This document shows positions 50,687 through 60,032 of a DNA stretch of 64,000 bases, piece by piece. A program made the position numbers and the translations under genes. Location: NCBI GenBank assembly GCA_963788125.1, contig CAWBFN010000001.1:496001-560000 (forward strand), read 5' to 3'. How positions within the stretch are numbered: the first letter of the stretch is position 1; each line of letters opens with the position of its first letter. This stretch comes from Bog-473 sp963788125 (lineage in GTDB: Bacteria > Actinomycetota > Acidimicrobiia > Acidimicrobiales > RAAP-2). The notes beneath the pieces were generated by a model. The model did not search any database. It was not told the origin of the DNA and saw nothing but the letters and a program-made list of their open reading frames with translations.

Positions 50687-51885
50687 CGCGGGCCGCCGCT
50701 CCCCGACGTCGGTCCCTGCACCCGGTGGCGTGGTGGTTGTGGGCCGCCGGGTTGGCGATCTGTGCCATGAGGACGAACAACCCGTTCCTCTTGGCTCTGA
50801 TCGGAGCCGTGGTCTGCTTCGTGGTGTCGGTCCGCCGCAGCAGTGCGCCGTGGTCACGGTCGATCGCGTTCTTCCTGCGCCTTGGGGTGCTGGTCATCGT
50901 GATTCGGGTGGTGATAGAGATCCTCTTCGGCGAACGTGGTGTGCCGGGGCACGTGCTGTTCACCCTCCCGCGGGTGCCGTTGCCCTCGTGGGCGGTGGCG
51001 GTGAGCATCGGAGGTCCGGTCACGCTGGAGTCCATGCTCAATGCCTTCGTGGAGGGATTGCAGATCGCCGTGATCCTGCTCTGCTTCGGCGCGGCCAACT
51101 CGTTGGCCAGTCCCTACCGACTCCTGCGCTCCTTGCCGGCGGTGCTCTACGAGACAGGCGTGGCGGTCACGGTGGCCCTCGCCTTCACCCCCGAACTGGT
51201 CCAGTCCATCGGCGTCGTGCATCAGGCCCGCCGCCAGCGCGGTGTCCCGACCAAGGGATTCCGCGGCATGCGCGGCGTGGCGGTGCCGGTGCTCGAGAGT
51301 GCGCTGGACCGGTCCCTGCAGCTGGCCACCAGCATGGACGCGCGCGGCTACGGACGGCGCGTCGCAGTGGGAAAGGGTTCACGACGTCTGGCGAGCGGGG
51401 CCACGGTAGGTGGGCTGTTGCTGGCTGCCGTCGGACTCTATGGCGTCATCGATTCGGGCTCGCTCTTCGGCCTCGGCCTTCCTGTCATCGCGGTAGCGGC
51501 CATCCTGTGCGGAGTGGGCCTTGCCCTCGGCGGGCGGCGCACGGCCCGCTCGCGCTACCGACCCGACCCGTGGCGGGGGCCCGAGTGGATGGTGGTCGGT
51601 TCGGGGCTGGTTGCCCTGGTGGCCATGGCCGTCGCCCATGCGCTCGACGTGCCGGGACTCACGATCTCCTTCACGCCCTTGGTGTTTCCGAGCATCCCGC
51701 TGCTGCCGGTCCTCGGAATCCTCATCGCCGTGACCCCGGCCATCGTGGCGCCGAACCCCTACCGCCTCTCCACTGCGTCGACGGTGAGGGGTCCAGCGGT
51801 GAGGGGTCCAGCGGCGAGCGAGCCCGAGGTGAGGGGGGCCGCCGGCCGCCCGTCGTCGTCGGACCTCTCCAGGGCGACGACATGA
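50683..51885 (+). CDS. ecfT: ECF transporter T component (EcfT/CbiQ-like)
   Basis: 400-residue membrane protein coupling the ATPase to the substrate-binding subunit of an energy-coupling-factor vitamin importer. GTG 50683 overlaps the upstream stop by GTGA. N-terminal helices (VAWWLWAAGLAICAMRTNNP, FLLALIGAVVCFVVSV) are followed by the cytoplasmic coupling helices, which carry the two Ala-Arg-Gly-type motifs HQARRQRGVPTKG and SMDARGYGRR. It is longer than typical EcfT (about 260 residues) because of an extra C-terminal hydrophobic region (VGGLLLAAVGLYGVIDSGSL and later helices), which is unusual. Confidence 0.88.
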   Translation: MTRAAAPRRRSLHPVAWWLWAAGLAICAMRTNNPFLLALIGAVVCFVVSVRRSSAPWSRSIAFFLRLGVLVIVIRVVIEILFGERGVPGHVLFTLPRVPLPSWAVAVSIGGPVTLESMLNAFVEGLQIAVILLCFGAANSLASPYRLLRSLPAVLYETGVAVTVALAFTPELVQSIGVVHQARRQRGVPTKGFRGMRGVAVPVLESALDRSLQLATSMDARGYGRRVAVGKGSRRLASGATVGGLLLAAVGLYGVIDSGSLFGLGLPVIAVAAILCGVGLALGGRRTARSRYRPDPWRGPEWMVVGSGLVALVAMAVAHALDVPGLTISFTPLVFPSIPLLPVLGILIAVTPAIVAPNPYRLSTASTVRGPAVRGPAASEPEVRGAAGRPSSSDLSRATT

Positions 51886-53513
51886 TCCATTTCGACGAGG
51901 TGTCGTTCACCTACACCGATGCGCCCCGTCCGACACTGCACCGGGTCGCCCTCGACATCCCCGAGGGCGAGCTGTGGGTGGTGGTGGGGGAGACGGGGAC
52001 AGGCAAGTCGACCTTGCTGCGGGCCATCAACGGGCTGGTTCCGCACTTCAGCGGCGGGGTGCTGGCCGGTACCGTCACGGTGGACGGGCGGACGACCAAG
52101 GACAATCGGCCGCGCGATCTGGCCGACGTCGTCGGTTTCGTCGGGCAGAACCCGCTGGCCAGCTTTGTGACCGAAACGGTCGAGGACGAATTGGCCTACA
52201 CCATGGAGAACCTGGGTGTGCCCTCCGATGTGATGCGACGCCGGGTGGAGGACGCCCTCGATCTGCTCGGGCTCCACGACCTGCGTGACCGATCCCTGCG
52301 GGCGTTGTCGGGGGGCCAACAGCAACGCGTGGCCATCGGGGCCGTCCTCACGGCGTCGCCCCGGATCCTGGTGCTCGACGAGCCCACCTCGGCTCTCGAT
52401 CCGGCTGCCGCTGAAGAGGTCCTGAGCACCCTGGCGCGCCTGGTGCACGATCTGGGGCTGACCGTGATCATGGCCGAGCACCGGCTGGAGCGCGTGGTCC
52501 CCTTCGCCGACCGGATCGTCTTGGTGACCGGCGATGGTGCGCCGCTCGTGGAGGGCCCGCCCGAGGTCATCATGCGCTCGTCTTCGGTCGCCCCGCCCCT
52601 GGTCGAGTTGGGGCGCCTGGTCGGCTGGCATCCCCTGCCCCTCTCGGTGCGCGACGCCCGCCGGCAGGCCGCCTCGTTGCGCCTGCGTCTGGCGTCGAGA
52701 ACGCCACCCGGCCCGAGGACACTGCCTGCTGCCTCCGGGGCTGACGTCGAGGTGGCCGCGGCCAGCAAGCTGAGCGTCTCGTATGGACCCGTGGTCGCGC
52801 TCGATGGTGTGGATCTTTCGATCTTCCGAGGCGAGATCCTCGTGCTCATGGGGAGGAACGGTTCCGGCAAGTCGACACTGCTCGCCACCCTCGCGGGGGG
52901 ACGCCGACCGACCCGGGGCACCGTGGCGGTAGATGGACGTGACCCCGTGTCGTTCCGCCCGGTTGAACTGATCCGCCGAGTTGGGCTCGTGCCTCAGGAC
53001 CCGGGCCTCCTCCTCTACGGCGAGAGTGTCCGGAACGAGTGCCACACCGCAGACAAGGTGTCGGGTCTGGCCGAAGGCACGACCTCCGCCACGCTCGATC
53101 GGATACTGCCCGGCGTGCCCGCCGATCGACACCCCCGCGACCTCTCCGAGGGCCAGCGGCTCGCTCTGGCGCTGGCCGTCGTTCTGGCTCCGGCTCCCAC
53201 ACTCTTGTTGCTCGACGAGCCGACCAGGGGGTTGGACTACCCCAGCAAGGACCGTCTCATCGAGGTGTTGCGGGAATTGGCCGGGGATGGCCACGCCATC
53301 GTTCTGGCAACCCACGACGTCGAGCTCGCAGCCCGCGTGGCAGACCGAGCCGTTGTTCTTGCCGACGGCCAGATCATTTCCGATGGTCCCGCCCGCCAGG
53401 TGGTGTGCCATTCCCCCGTCTTCGCCCCCCAGGTGAGCAAGGTCTTGGCTCCCGACGAGTGGCTCACGGTGGACGAAGTACGCCAGGCGCTCGCCGGACA
53501 GGTTCCGGCATGA
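51882..53513 (+). CDS. ecfA: ECF transporter double ATPase (fused EcfA-EcfA')
   Basis: 543-residue protein holding two ABC ATPase domains in tandem. Domain 1: Walker A GETGTGKSTLLRAINGL near residue 38, signature LSGGQQQRVAIGAVL near 142, Walker B ILVLDEPTSALD. Domain 2: Walker A GRNGSGKSTLLATLAGG near residue 327, signature LSEGQRLALALAVVLAP near 420, Walker B TLLLLDEPTRGLD. Both sites have an intact Lys-Ser/Thr and the D-E-P. Fusion of EcfA1 and EcfA2 is known in actinobacterial ECF systems. It overlaps ecfT and the S-component gene by ATGA on both sides. Confidence 0.93.
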   Translation: MIHFDEVSFTYTDAPRPTLHRVALDIPEGELWVVVGETGTGKSTLLRAINGLVPHFSGGVLAGTVTVDGRTTKDNRPRDLADVVGFVGQNPLASFVTETVEDELAYTMENLGVPSDVMRRRVEDALDLLGLHDLRDRSLRALSGGQQQRVAIGAVLTASPRILVLDEPTSALDPAAAEEVLSTLARLVHDLGLTVIMAEHRLERVVPFADRIVLVTGDGAPLVEGPPEVIMRSSSVAPPLVELGRLVGWHPLPLSVRDARRQAASLRLRLASRTPPGPRTLPAASGADVEVAAASKLSVSYGPVVALDGVDLSIFRGEILVLMGRNGSGKSTLLATLAGGRRPTRGTVAVDGRDPVSFRPVELIRRVGLVPQDPGLLLYGESVRNECHTADKVSGLAEGTTSATLDRILPGVPADRHPRDLSEGQRLALALAVVLAPAPTLLLLDEPTRGLDYPSKDRLIEVLRELAGDGHAIVLATHDVELAARVADRAVVLADGQIISDGPARQVVCHSPVFAPQVSKVLAPDEWLTVDEVRQALAGQVPA

Positions 53514-54370
53514 CCGTCTCGGACCCTCCTTCTGCTCGCCGGCCGGCGCGCCGGCTGGCCCCGGCCGTCCGGATCGGGACCCGCTCCTCGTTCCTGCTCC
53601 TCCTGACCACCTTGTTCGGCGTCGTTGCCTTTGTATGGCCCCTGATGATCCATCAGCACTCCGGTCAGAATTCGGCCCACAGCGGGGACGCACCGTGGAT
53701 CTTCGTCGGCCTGATCCCGCTCCTGTTGGCCATCGTCATGGCCGAGCTCTCCGAAGGAGCCATCGACGCAAAGGCGGTGGCGCTGCTCGGAATCCTCGCC
53801 GCCTGTTTTGCCGCCTTGCGGGTGCCGAGTCCGGGCATCAACGGCTTCGAGCCCGAATGGTTTCTCCTGATCCTCTCGGCGCGGGTTTTCGGACGAGGGT
53901 TCGGGTTTGTGTTGGGAGCCGTGGCGTTCTTCGCCTCGGCCCTGATCACCGGAGGAGTCGGGCCGTGGCTGCCGTTCCAGATGCTGGCCGCGGCGTGGGT
54001 CGGTTTCGGTGCCGGTTGCCTGCCTCCCTTGCGCGGCTTTCCGGAGCGACTCATGCTGGCCGGCTACGGCGTGGCCTCGGCACTGGCCTACGGGCTGCTT
54101 ACCAACTTTTGGTTCTGGCCCTTTGTCGGCGGGACCACGACGACCTACTCATTCGTGCCTGGCCTGGGCACCATTGAGAATCTGCACCGGTTCATCCTCT
54201 TCGACCTGACCACGTCCATGGGCTTCGACCTCACCCGCGCGGCGACGTGCGCCGTCATGGTCCTGGTGCTGGGTCGACCGGTACTGACGGCTCTGCGCCG
54301 CGCCTCGCGGCGGGCCGTCTTCGAGCCTCAGGTCGACTTCATTGACCAGGGGGGCGGAGGCGTTCGCTAG
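53510..54370 (+). CDS. ECF transporter S component, presumed cobalamin-specific
   Basis: 286-residue membrane protein, about six helices, starting with a basic Pro/Arg-rich cytoplasmic N-terminus (SARRPARRLAPAVRIGTRSS). Helices include FLLLLTTLFGVVAFVWPLMI, IFVGLIPLLLAIVMAELSEG, GFVLGAVAFFASALITGGVG and a late MVLVLGRPVLTALRRAS. The GWLPFQM-like PWLPFQMLAAAWVGFGAGCL segment is typical of this S-component family. Position after EcfT and EcfA, the upstream B12 riboswitch and the downstream mutA/mutB indicate cobalamin or a precursor as substrate (inference). It ends at TAG 54370, 125 bases before mutA. Confidence 0.83.
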   Translation: MTVSDPPSARRPARRLAPAVRIGTRSSFLLLLTTLFGVVAFVWPLMIHQHSGQNSAHSGDAPWIFVGLIPLLLAIVMAELSEGAIDAKAVALLGILAACFAALRVPSPGINGFEPEWFLLILSARVFGRGFGFVLGAVAFFASALITGGVGPWLPFQMLAAAWVGFGAGCLPPLRGFPERLMLAGYGVASALAYGLLTNFWFWPFVGGTTTTYSFVPGLGTIENLHRFILFDLTTSMGFDLTRAATCAVMVLVLGRPVLTALRRASRRAVFEPQVDFIDQGGGGVR

Positions 54371-54494
54371 TCTTGACCTTCGGCTATGTGTACCTTCCTC
54401 GCTCAAAGAGCCCGCTCAATGGGTTGGCGGCCGTTGCCAACTGGTCCCTTCGCGACGAGAGTGCGCACATGAGCTCTGCCTTCGACGAGGAGTT

Positions 54495-56393
54495 TTGACC
54501 TCCGAGTCACCGTTGCAGCTGGCGGCCGAGTTCCCGCCGTCGACGCGCGACGAGTGGCGTCGGGGAGTCGATCGGGTCCTGGCCAAGGGCAAGAGCGATC
54601 TCAGTCAGGAGGAGTTGGCCCGGCGCTTCGAACGCGAGCTCGTGACCTCGCTCTACGACGGTTTCGAGGTTGCGCCGCTGTACACGGCGGCGGACGTCGG
54701 GAACGACGACGTTGCCGAGGGGCTCCCCGGACTGCCTCCCTTCATCAGAGGGGCGACCCTGCTCGCAGGCACCCTAGGGGGGTGGGACATCCGGCAACCC
54801 GTCGACCTGACTCCCTCCGACCCGGCGAAAACGGGGTCCGAGGTCCTCGAGCAGCTCGAACGAGGAGCGAGTTCGCTGATCCTCCGCACTCCGTTGGGCG
54901 GGGCCGACGGGTACCCGAAGATCGACGTGGACCTACTCGACGCGATCCTCGAAGGGGTCTATCTCGACCTCATCACCGTCTCTCTCGATGCATCGTTGGG
55001 GCCCGGGGCGGCTGCGGCCCTCCTCGGAGTGTGGGAACGACGGGGAGTTGAGAGTTCCCAGGCCCGCGGCGTCCTCGGCATGGATCCCATCGGTGAGCGT
55101 GCTTCCCGCGGCCCGGGAACGGATCTGGCGGCGGCGCAACGGGCGATGATCAGCACAGCACAGCGATGTAGTGGTTCGTACCCCGGGGTACGGACGGTGG
55201 TGGTGGACGTCACCCGCTATCACGAAGCCGGCTGTTCGGATTCTGAGGAGTTGGCCTGCGCCATCGGCACCGGGGTGGCCTACCTCCGCAGTTTGACCGA
55301 AGCCGGGCTGAACCTTGCTGCGGCATTCGCGCAGATCGAGTTCCGCTTCGCCGCCACGGCCGACCAGTTCTTGACGGTGGCCAAGCTGCGGGCGGCCCGG
55401 CGCCTGTGGTCCCGCGTGGCGCAGGCGTGCGGCAATGAGGCGGTCGGAGCCCAGCGACAGCATGTCGTCACCTCACGGGCGATGCTCAGCCGCTATGACC
55501 CCTGGGTCAACCTCTTGCGCGGGACCATCGCGTGCTTCGGGGCCGGAGTGGGCGGCGCCGACGCAGTGACCGTCGAACCTTACGACCTTTTGGTGGAACC
55601 CGGATTCGTCAGCGAGCTTGGACGTCGTATGGCCCGCAATACCCAGACCATCCTCCTGGAAGAGTCCCATACGGCCAAGGTGATCGATCCCGCCGGGGGT
55701 TCGTGGTACGTCGAGGACCTGACGGAGTCGCTGGCCCGGGAGAGCTGGACCTTCTTCCGGTCCATCGAGTCCGCCGGAGGGATGGTGGTGGCTCTCGAGT
55801 CGGGCTTGGTCGCGGACCGGATAGAGCACACGTGGCAGCGCCGGCTCGCCAATCTGGCGCGTCGCAAAGACACGATCACCGGTGTCAGTGACTTCCCCAA
55901 CGCACATGAGGAGATCCCGGTCCACGCCGCAGTGACGATGAGCGCGGCAGGCCTGCCCCGTCGCCGGTACGCCGCGCCGTTCGAAGAGCTCCGGGAGCGG
56001 GTGGACGCCCAGAGCCGACGCGTCGGGGCGCGGCCGTCCATTCTGTTGGTCACCGTCGGGTCGGCGGCCGACTACACGGCACGCGCCACATACGCCAAGA
56101 GCTTCTTCGAGGTCGCCGGCCTTGCCACCGACACTCTGGACGTGGACGATGCGCTGGTGCCCGGAAAGAGCAAGGTGGCGTGTCTGTGTTCCTCGGACGC
56201 ACGCTACGGCGAGATGGACCCGACCGTGGTTCGCCGCCTGCGCGCCCTCGATCTGAGCCACCTGTACATGGCCGGGAGGCAGACCGACGACCTGGCTCCG
56301 CTGGTCGAGGCCGGGGTCGATGAGTTCATCGGCGTGGGGTGCGATGTGCTCGAGTCGTTGCGGGGCGTCCTGACCGTCCTGGGGGTCGAGTAG
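54495..56393 (+). CDS. mutA: Methylmalonyl-CoA mutase small subunit
   Basis: 632-residue partner of the catalytic subunit, together converting methylmalonyl-CoA and succinyl-CoA in the cytoplasm. TTG 54495 is chosen because GAGGAG lies directly upstream; the longer frame is an artefact. Recognisable segments are LYTAADVGNDDVAEGLPGLP near residue 60, EFRFAATADQFLTVAKLRAA near 280, and IDPAGGSWYVEDLTESLARE near 400. The C-terminal domain (ILLVTVGSAADYTARATYAK) lacks the DxHxxG cobalamin motif, as usual for MutA. Its stop overlaps the GTG of mutB by one base. Confidence 0.92.
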   Translation: MTSESPLQLAAEFPPSTRDEWRRGVDRVLAKGKSDLSQEELARRFERELVTSLYDGFEVAPLYTAADVGNDDVAEGLPGLPPFIRGATLLAGTLGGWDIRQPVDLTPSDPAKTGSEVLEQLERGASSLILRTPLGGADGYPKIDVDLLDAILEGVYLDLITVSLDASLGPGAAAALLGVWERRGVESSQARGVLGMDPIGERASRGPGTDLAAAQRAMISTAQRCSGSYPGVRTVVVDVTRYHEAGCSDSEELACAIGTGVAYLRSLTEAGLNLAAAFAQIEFRFAATADQFLTVAKLRAARRLWSRVAQACGNEAVGAQRQHVVTSRAMLSRYDPWVNLLRGTIACFGAGVGGADAVTVEPYDLLVEPGFVSELGRRMARNTQTILLEESHTAKVIDPAGGSWYVEDLTESLARESWTFFRSIESAGGMVVALESGLVADRIEHTWQRRLANLARRKDTITGVSDFPNAHEEIPVHAAVTMSAAGLPRRRYAAPFEELRERVDAQSRRVGARPSILLVTVGSAADYTARATYAKSFFEVAGLATDTLDVDDALVPGKSKVACLCSSDARYGEMDPTVVRRLRALDLSHLYMAGRQTDDLAPLVEAGVDEFIGVGCDVLESLRGVLTVLGVE

Positions 56394-58621
56394 TGGCCAC
56401 GTCAGCCATTCCCGACTTCTCGGATCTGCCTCTGCAGGGACAATCGGGTCGGGTCGCTACCGAAAAGGAGTGGCAGGCCGCGGTCGAGTCGTCCGCCGGG
56501 ATGGCTCCCTCCGATCTGGTGTGGGAGACCCCCGAAGGGATTACCCTCCCGCCCGTGTTGACCAGGAACGCGCTCGACGGCCTCGACTTCCTCGAGGGAT
56601 TTCCCGGCGTGGTTCCCTTCCTGCGAGGACCGTACCCGACGATGTACGTCAACCAGCCGTGGACCATCCGCCAGTACGCCGGATTCTCCACGGCCGAAGA
56701 GTCGAACGCCTTTTACCGCCGCAACCTCGCCGCCGGCCAGAAGGGCCTCTCGGTGGCGTTCGACCTGGCCACCCACCGGGGCTATGACAGTGACCACCCC
56801 CGCGTGGCGGGGGACGTCGGAATGGCCGGGGTCGCCATCGACTCCATCTTGGACATGCGCCAACTCTTCGACGGGATCCCCTTGGATCAGATGTCGGTGT
56901 CGATGACCATGAACGGGGCTGTGTTGCCGGTCCTGGCCCTCTACATTCTGGCCGCTGAAGAGCAGGGGGTTCCTCCGGCCAAGCTGGCCGGCACCATCCA
57001 GAACGATGTGCTCAAGGAGTTCATGGTCCGCAACACCTACATCTACCCTCCCGTCCCCTCCATGCGGATCATCTCGGATATCTTCGCCTACACCTCGACC
57101 GAGATGCCGAAATTCAACTCCATCTCCATTTCCGGCTACCACATGCAAGAAGCGGGGGCTTCCGCCGACCTCGAGCTCGGCTACACCCTGGCCGACGGGG
57201 TGGAGTACATCCGGGCGGGGATGGAGGCGGGCCTGGCCATCGACGCCTTCGCGCCGCGCCTCTCGTTCTTCTGGGCCATCGGGATGAACTTCTTCACCGA
57301 GGTGGCCAAAATGCGGGCCGCCCGCCTGCTGTGGGCCAAGCTGGTGAAGCAGTTCTCGCCGACCAGCGACAAGTCGCTCTCGCTGCGGACCCACTGTCAG
57401 ACCTCGGGCTGGTCGCTGACCGCGCAAGACGTCTTCAACAACGTCATGCGCACCTGTATCGAGGCCATGGCGGCCACCCAGGGGCACACCCAGTCCCTCC
57501 ATACCAACGCCCTGGACGAAGCCCTGGGCCTGCCCACCGATTTCAGCGCCCGCATCGCCCGCAATACGCAGCTCTTCTTGCAGTACGAATCGGGAACGTG
57601 CCGGACCATCGATCCATGGGGCGGGAGCTACTACGTCGAACGGCTGACCTATGAGCTGGCGCGCCAGGCCTGGACGCACATTGAAGAGGTCGAAGCGGCT
57701 GGCGGCATGACGGCGGCCATAGAGGCCGGTATCCCCAAGCTCCGCATCGAAGAGGTTGCGGCGCGTACGCAGGCGCGTATCGACTCCGGCCGTCAGGTCG
57801 TGGTCGGTGTCAACAAATTCCGCCTTGACGCCGACGAGAAGATCGACGTGCTCAAGGTGAACAATTCGAGCGTGCGATCGCAGCAGATCGCCAAGCTCGT
57901 ACGGTTGCGTACCGAGCGTGACGAGGAGGCGTGCCGACATGCACTGGACCGCCTGACCGCCTCGGCCAAGGGTGCGGCCGACGGCACTCGACCCTCTGGA
58001 CTGGAGCACAATCTGCTCAAACTGGCGGTCGACGCGGCCCGGGCGCGGGCCTCGGTGGGGGAGATCAGCGACGCCCTCGAAGCGGTCTATGGTCGCCACA
58101 CGGCATCGATCCGTACTATCTCTGGCGTGTACCGAGCAGAAGTTGGTGAGTCGCCGGCCGCCCTGGCGGCGCACGCGGCGGTCGAAGGGTTCGCCGAACG
58201 CCACGGCCGCCGCCCGCGCATGCTGGTGGCCAAAATGGGACAGGACGGACACGACAGGGGTCAAAAGGTCATCGCCACCGCCTTTGCCGACCTTGGCTTC
58301 GATGTGGACGTCGGCCCGCTCTTTCAAACACCGGCTGAAGTAGCCCGTCAAGCGGTCGAGGCCGATGTGCACGTGGTCGGGGTGTCCTCCTTGGCTGCCG
58401 GGCACCTCACCTTGGTGCCCGAGTTGCGCCAGGAGCTGGCCGATCTCCGCCGGGACGACATCATGATCGTCGTCGGTGGTGTCATCCCCCCGCAGGACTT
58501 CGAGGAGCTTCTGGCCGGCGGCGCGACCGCGATCTTCCCGCCCGGCACGGTGGTTGCCGATGCCGCGGTCGACCTGGTGCACAAACTTGATGTCCAACTG
58601 AGCGAGGAGGACCTTCCATGA
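56393..58621 (+). CDS. mutB: Methylmalonyl-CoA mutase large (catalytic) subunit
   Basis: 742-residue adenosylcobalamin enzyme. The substrate-binding TIM-barrel includes FLRGPYPTMYVNQPWTIRQY near residue 76 and AGFSTAEESNAFYRRNLAAG near 97 (the conserved Tyr, His and Arg region). Catalytic-barrel segments such as GYHMQEAGASADLELGYTLA and HTNALDEALGLPTDFSARIA are present. The C-terminal B12 domain has MGQDGHDRGQKVIATAFADL (DxHxxG; His is the cobalt ligand). The gene sits directly downstream of the B12 uptake operon and is followed by meaB with an ATGA overlap. Confidence 0.96.
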   Translation: MATSAIPDFSDLPLQGQSGRVATEKEWQAAVESSAGMAPSDLVWETPEGITLPPVLTRNALDGLDFLEGFPGVVPFLRGPYPTMYVNQPWTIRQYAGFSTAEESNAFYRRNLAAGQKGLSVAFDLATHRGYDSDHPRVAGDVGMAGVAIDSILDMRQLFDGIPLDQMSVSMTMNGAVLPVLALYILAAEEQGVPPAKLAGTIQNDVLKEFMVRNTYIYPPVPSMRIISDIFAYTSTEMPKFNSISISGYHMQEAGASADLELGYTLADGVEYIRAGMEAGLAIDAFAPRLSFFWAIGMNFFTEVAKMRAARLLWAKLVKQFSPTSDKSLSLRTHCQTSGWSLTAQDVFNNVMRTCIEAMAATQGHTQSLHTNALDEALGLPTDFSARIARNTQLFLQYESGTCRTIDPWGGSYYVERLTYELARQAWTHIEEVEAAGGMTAAIEAGIPKLRIEEVAARTQARIDSGRQVVVGVNKFRLDADEKIDVLKVNNSSVRSQQIAKLVRLRTERDEEACRHALDRLTASAKGAADGTRPSGLEHNLLKLAVDAARARASVGEISDALEAVYGRHTASIRTISGVYRAEVGESPAALAAHAAVEGFAERHGRRPRMLVAKMGQDGHDRGQKVIATAFADLGFDVDVGPLFQTPAEVARQAVEADVHVVGVSSLAAGHLTLVPELRQELADLRRDDIMIVVGGVIPPQDFEELLAGGATAIFPPGTVVADAAVDLVHKLDVQLSEEDLP

Positions 58622-59637
58622 TCTCCCTCACACGACCGCCGATCGAACTGAACGAATGTGTCACCGGTGTCCTGAGGGGAGATCGCTCGCAGATGGCCAA
58701 GGCGATCACCTTGGTGGAGTCGACCCGGGACGACCACGCCCAACTGGCCCAGGAGCTGTTGGTGCAACTGTTGCCGCACACGGGCGGGGCCCATCGGATC
58801 GGCATGACCGGCGTCCCCGGAGCGGGAAAGTCGACGTTGATCGACAAGTTCGGTACCCAGCTCACCACGGCCGGTCATCGAGTGGCGGTCCTGGCCGTCG
58901 ACCCCTCGTCCGCTCGGCGGGGCGGAAGCATCCTGGGCGACAAGACCCGCATGCATGCCCTGGCTGCCGACCCGGCGGCGTTCATCAGGCCATCGCCGTC
59001 CTCGGGCTCACTCGGCGGCGTCACGCGGTCCACCCGTGAAGCGCTCCTCATCGTCGAAGCCGCAGGTTACGACGTCGTGATCGTCGAGACGGTGGGAGTA
59101 GGACAGTCTGAAGCAGCCGTGGCCAGCATGGTGGACTCCTTCGTGATGCTGATGGTGCCCGGAACGGGCGACTCCCTGCAGGGAATCAAGCGGGGTGTGC
59201 TCGAACTCGCCGACATCATTCTGGTGAACAAGGCCGACGGCGATCGTGGCAACGAAGCCCGACAGGTGGCACGTGAGTTGGCCGATGCGCTGCACATGTT
59301 CGGGGCGGCCAGCCCTTCATGGGAACCGCCGGTCCTCACCTGCAGCGCCCGGGACGGTACGGGGATCGAACGACTCTGGCACGAGGTGCAGCACCATCGT
59401 GAGGCGTTGACGGCATCGGGTGAGTTCGCCGAGAAGCGGGACCGGCAGCTGACGCAGTGGATGTGGGCCATCGTGGAGGACCGCCTGTTGGGACGCCTGC
59501 GCGCCGATACCGGGGTACGGACGTTGGCGCCCGAGATCGAGCGTCAGCTGCGCGACCGTTCCATCACCCCGGCCCAGGGTGCTCAGCAGATACTGGACGA
59601 GCTCAACCAGAGGCCCGCTCACGATGGGCCAGGCTGA
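58618..59637 (+). CDS. meaB: Methylmalonyl-CoA mutase-associated GTPase MeaB (ArgK-like)
   Basis: 339-residue GTPase that loads and protects the cobalamin cofactor of the mutase. Walker A GMTGVPGAGKSTLIDKFGTQ near residue 62, LAVDPSSARRGGSILGDKTR (switch region) near 96, and the guanine-specificity NKAD in IILVNKADGDRGN near 203. ATG 58618 overlaps the mutB stop by ATGA, a standard MeaB position. It is followed by a DUF5522 gene that overlaps its end. Confidence 0.95.
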   Translation: MISLTRPPIELNECVTGVLRGDRSQMAKAITLVESTRDDHAQLAQELLVQLLPHTGGAHRIGMTGVPGAGKSTLIDKFGTQLTTAGHRVAVLAVDPSSARRGGSILGDKTRMHALAADPAAFIRPSPSSGSLGGVTRSTREALLIVEAAGYDVVIVETVGVGQSEAAVASMVDSFVMLMVPGTGDSLQGIKRGVLELADIILVNKADGDRGNEARQVARELADALHMFGAASPSWEPPVLTCSARDGTGIERLWHEVQHHREALTASGEFAEKRDRQLTQWMWAIVEDRLLGRLRADTGVRTLAPEIERQLRDRSITPAQGAQQILDELNQRPAHDGPG

Positions 59638-59863
59638 GGGCACGAACCAGACGCAGATACCCGAGGCGGCCCGGAGAGCACATGACGAGGCTGTACGTCG
59701 GGGCGAGAGCACCTACGTCGACCCTGAGACCGGGTATCTGGTTCTGACCTCGACCATGCTGAAAGACCGAGGTGAGTGCTGCGCCAGCGGGTGCCGTCAC
59801 TGCCCGTACTCGCCCGATGAGCAGCGCCGGGCCGGTCGACCCGGACCGTATGGGGGTGGTTAG
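59624..59863 (+). CDS. DUF5522 family protein with CCxxxCxxC metal-binding-like motif
   Basis: 79-residue protein from ATG 59624, overlapping the meaB stop by 14 bases. The central AVRRGESTYVDPETGYLVLT is followed by KDRGECCASGCRHCPYSPDE: the CCxxGCRHC motif could bind zinc or iron. I associate the pattern with DUF5522. The overlap with meaB suggests it is part of the mutase operon. Its function is unknown. Confidence 0.82.
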   Translation: MGQAEGTNQTQIPEAARRAHDEAVRRGESTYVDPETGYLVLTSTMLKDRGECCASGCRHCPYSPDEQRRAGRPGPYGGG

Positions 59864-60032
59864 CACCTAAAGCGACGGGACGGCGTCGGCCGCGGCCGCG
59901 CCGAACGCCCTTTCGACACTGGTGGCCGCAGTCGGCCTCGACCGGGGTGTCTGATCACCCTGCCCGACGGCCGGCCAGGACCTTGCGGCACCACGCCATC
60001 GCCTCAGCCGTGGTGGCTTGGTCCGAGTCCCG

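Noticed and set aside
51759..53693. Long minus-strand frame opposite ecfA
   Set aside because: Fully covered by the double ATPase with its intact Walker motifs; translation is Gly/Arg/Gln-rich noise.
56402..58597. 731-codon minus-strand frame opposite mutB
   Set aside because: Mirror of a well-conserved mutase gene; long only because of codon bias.
59946..60032. 25 open codons in frame after the Fur stop (ending near 59965)
   Set aside because: Could be read-through, but this length is expected by chance at this GC content and no other sign supports it.
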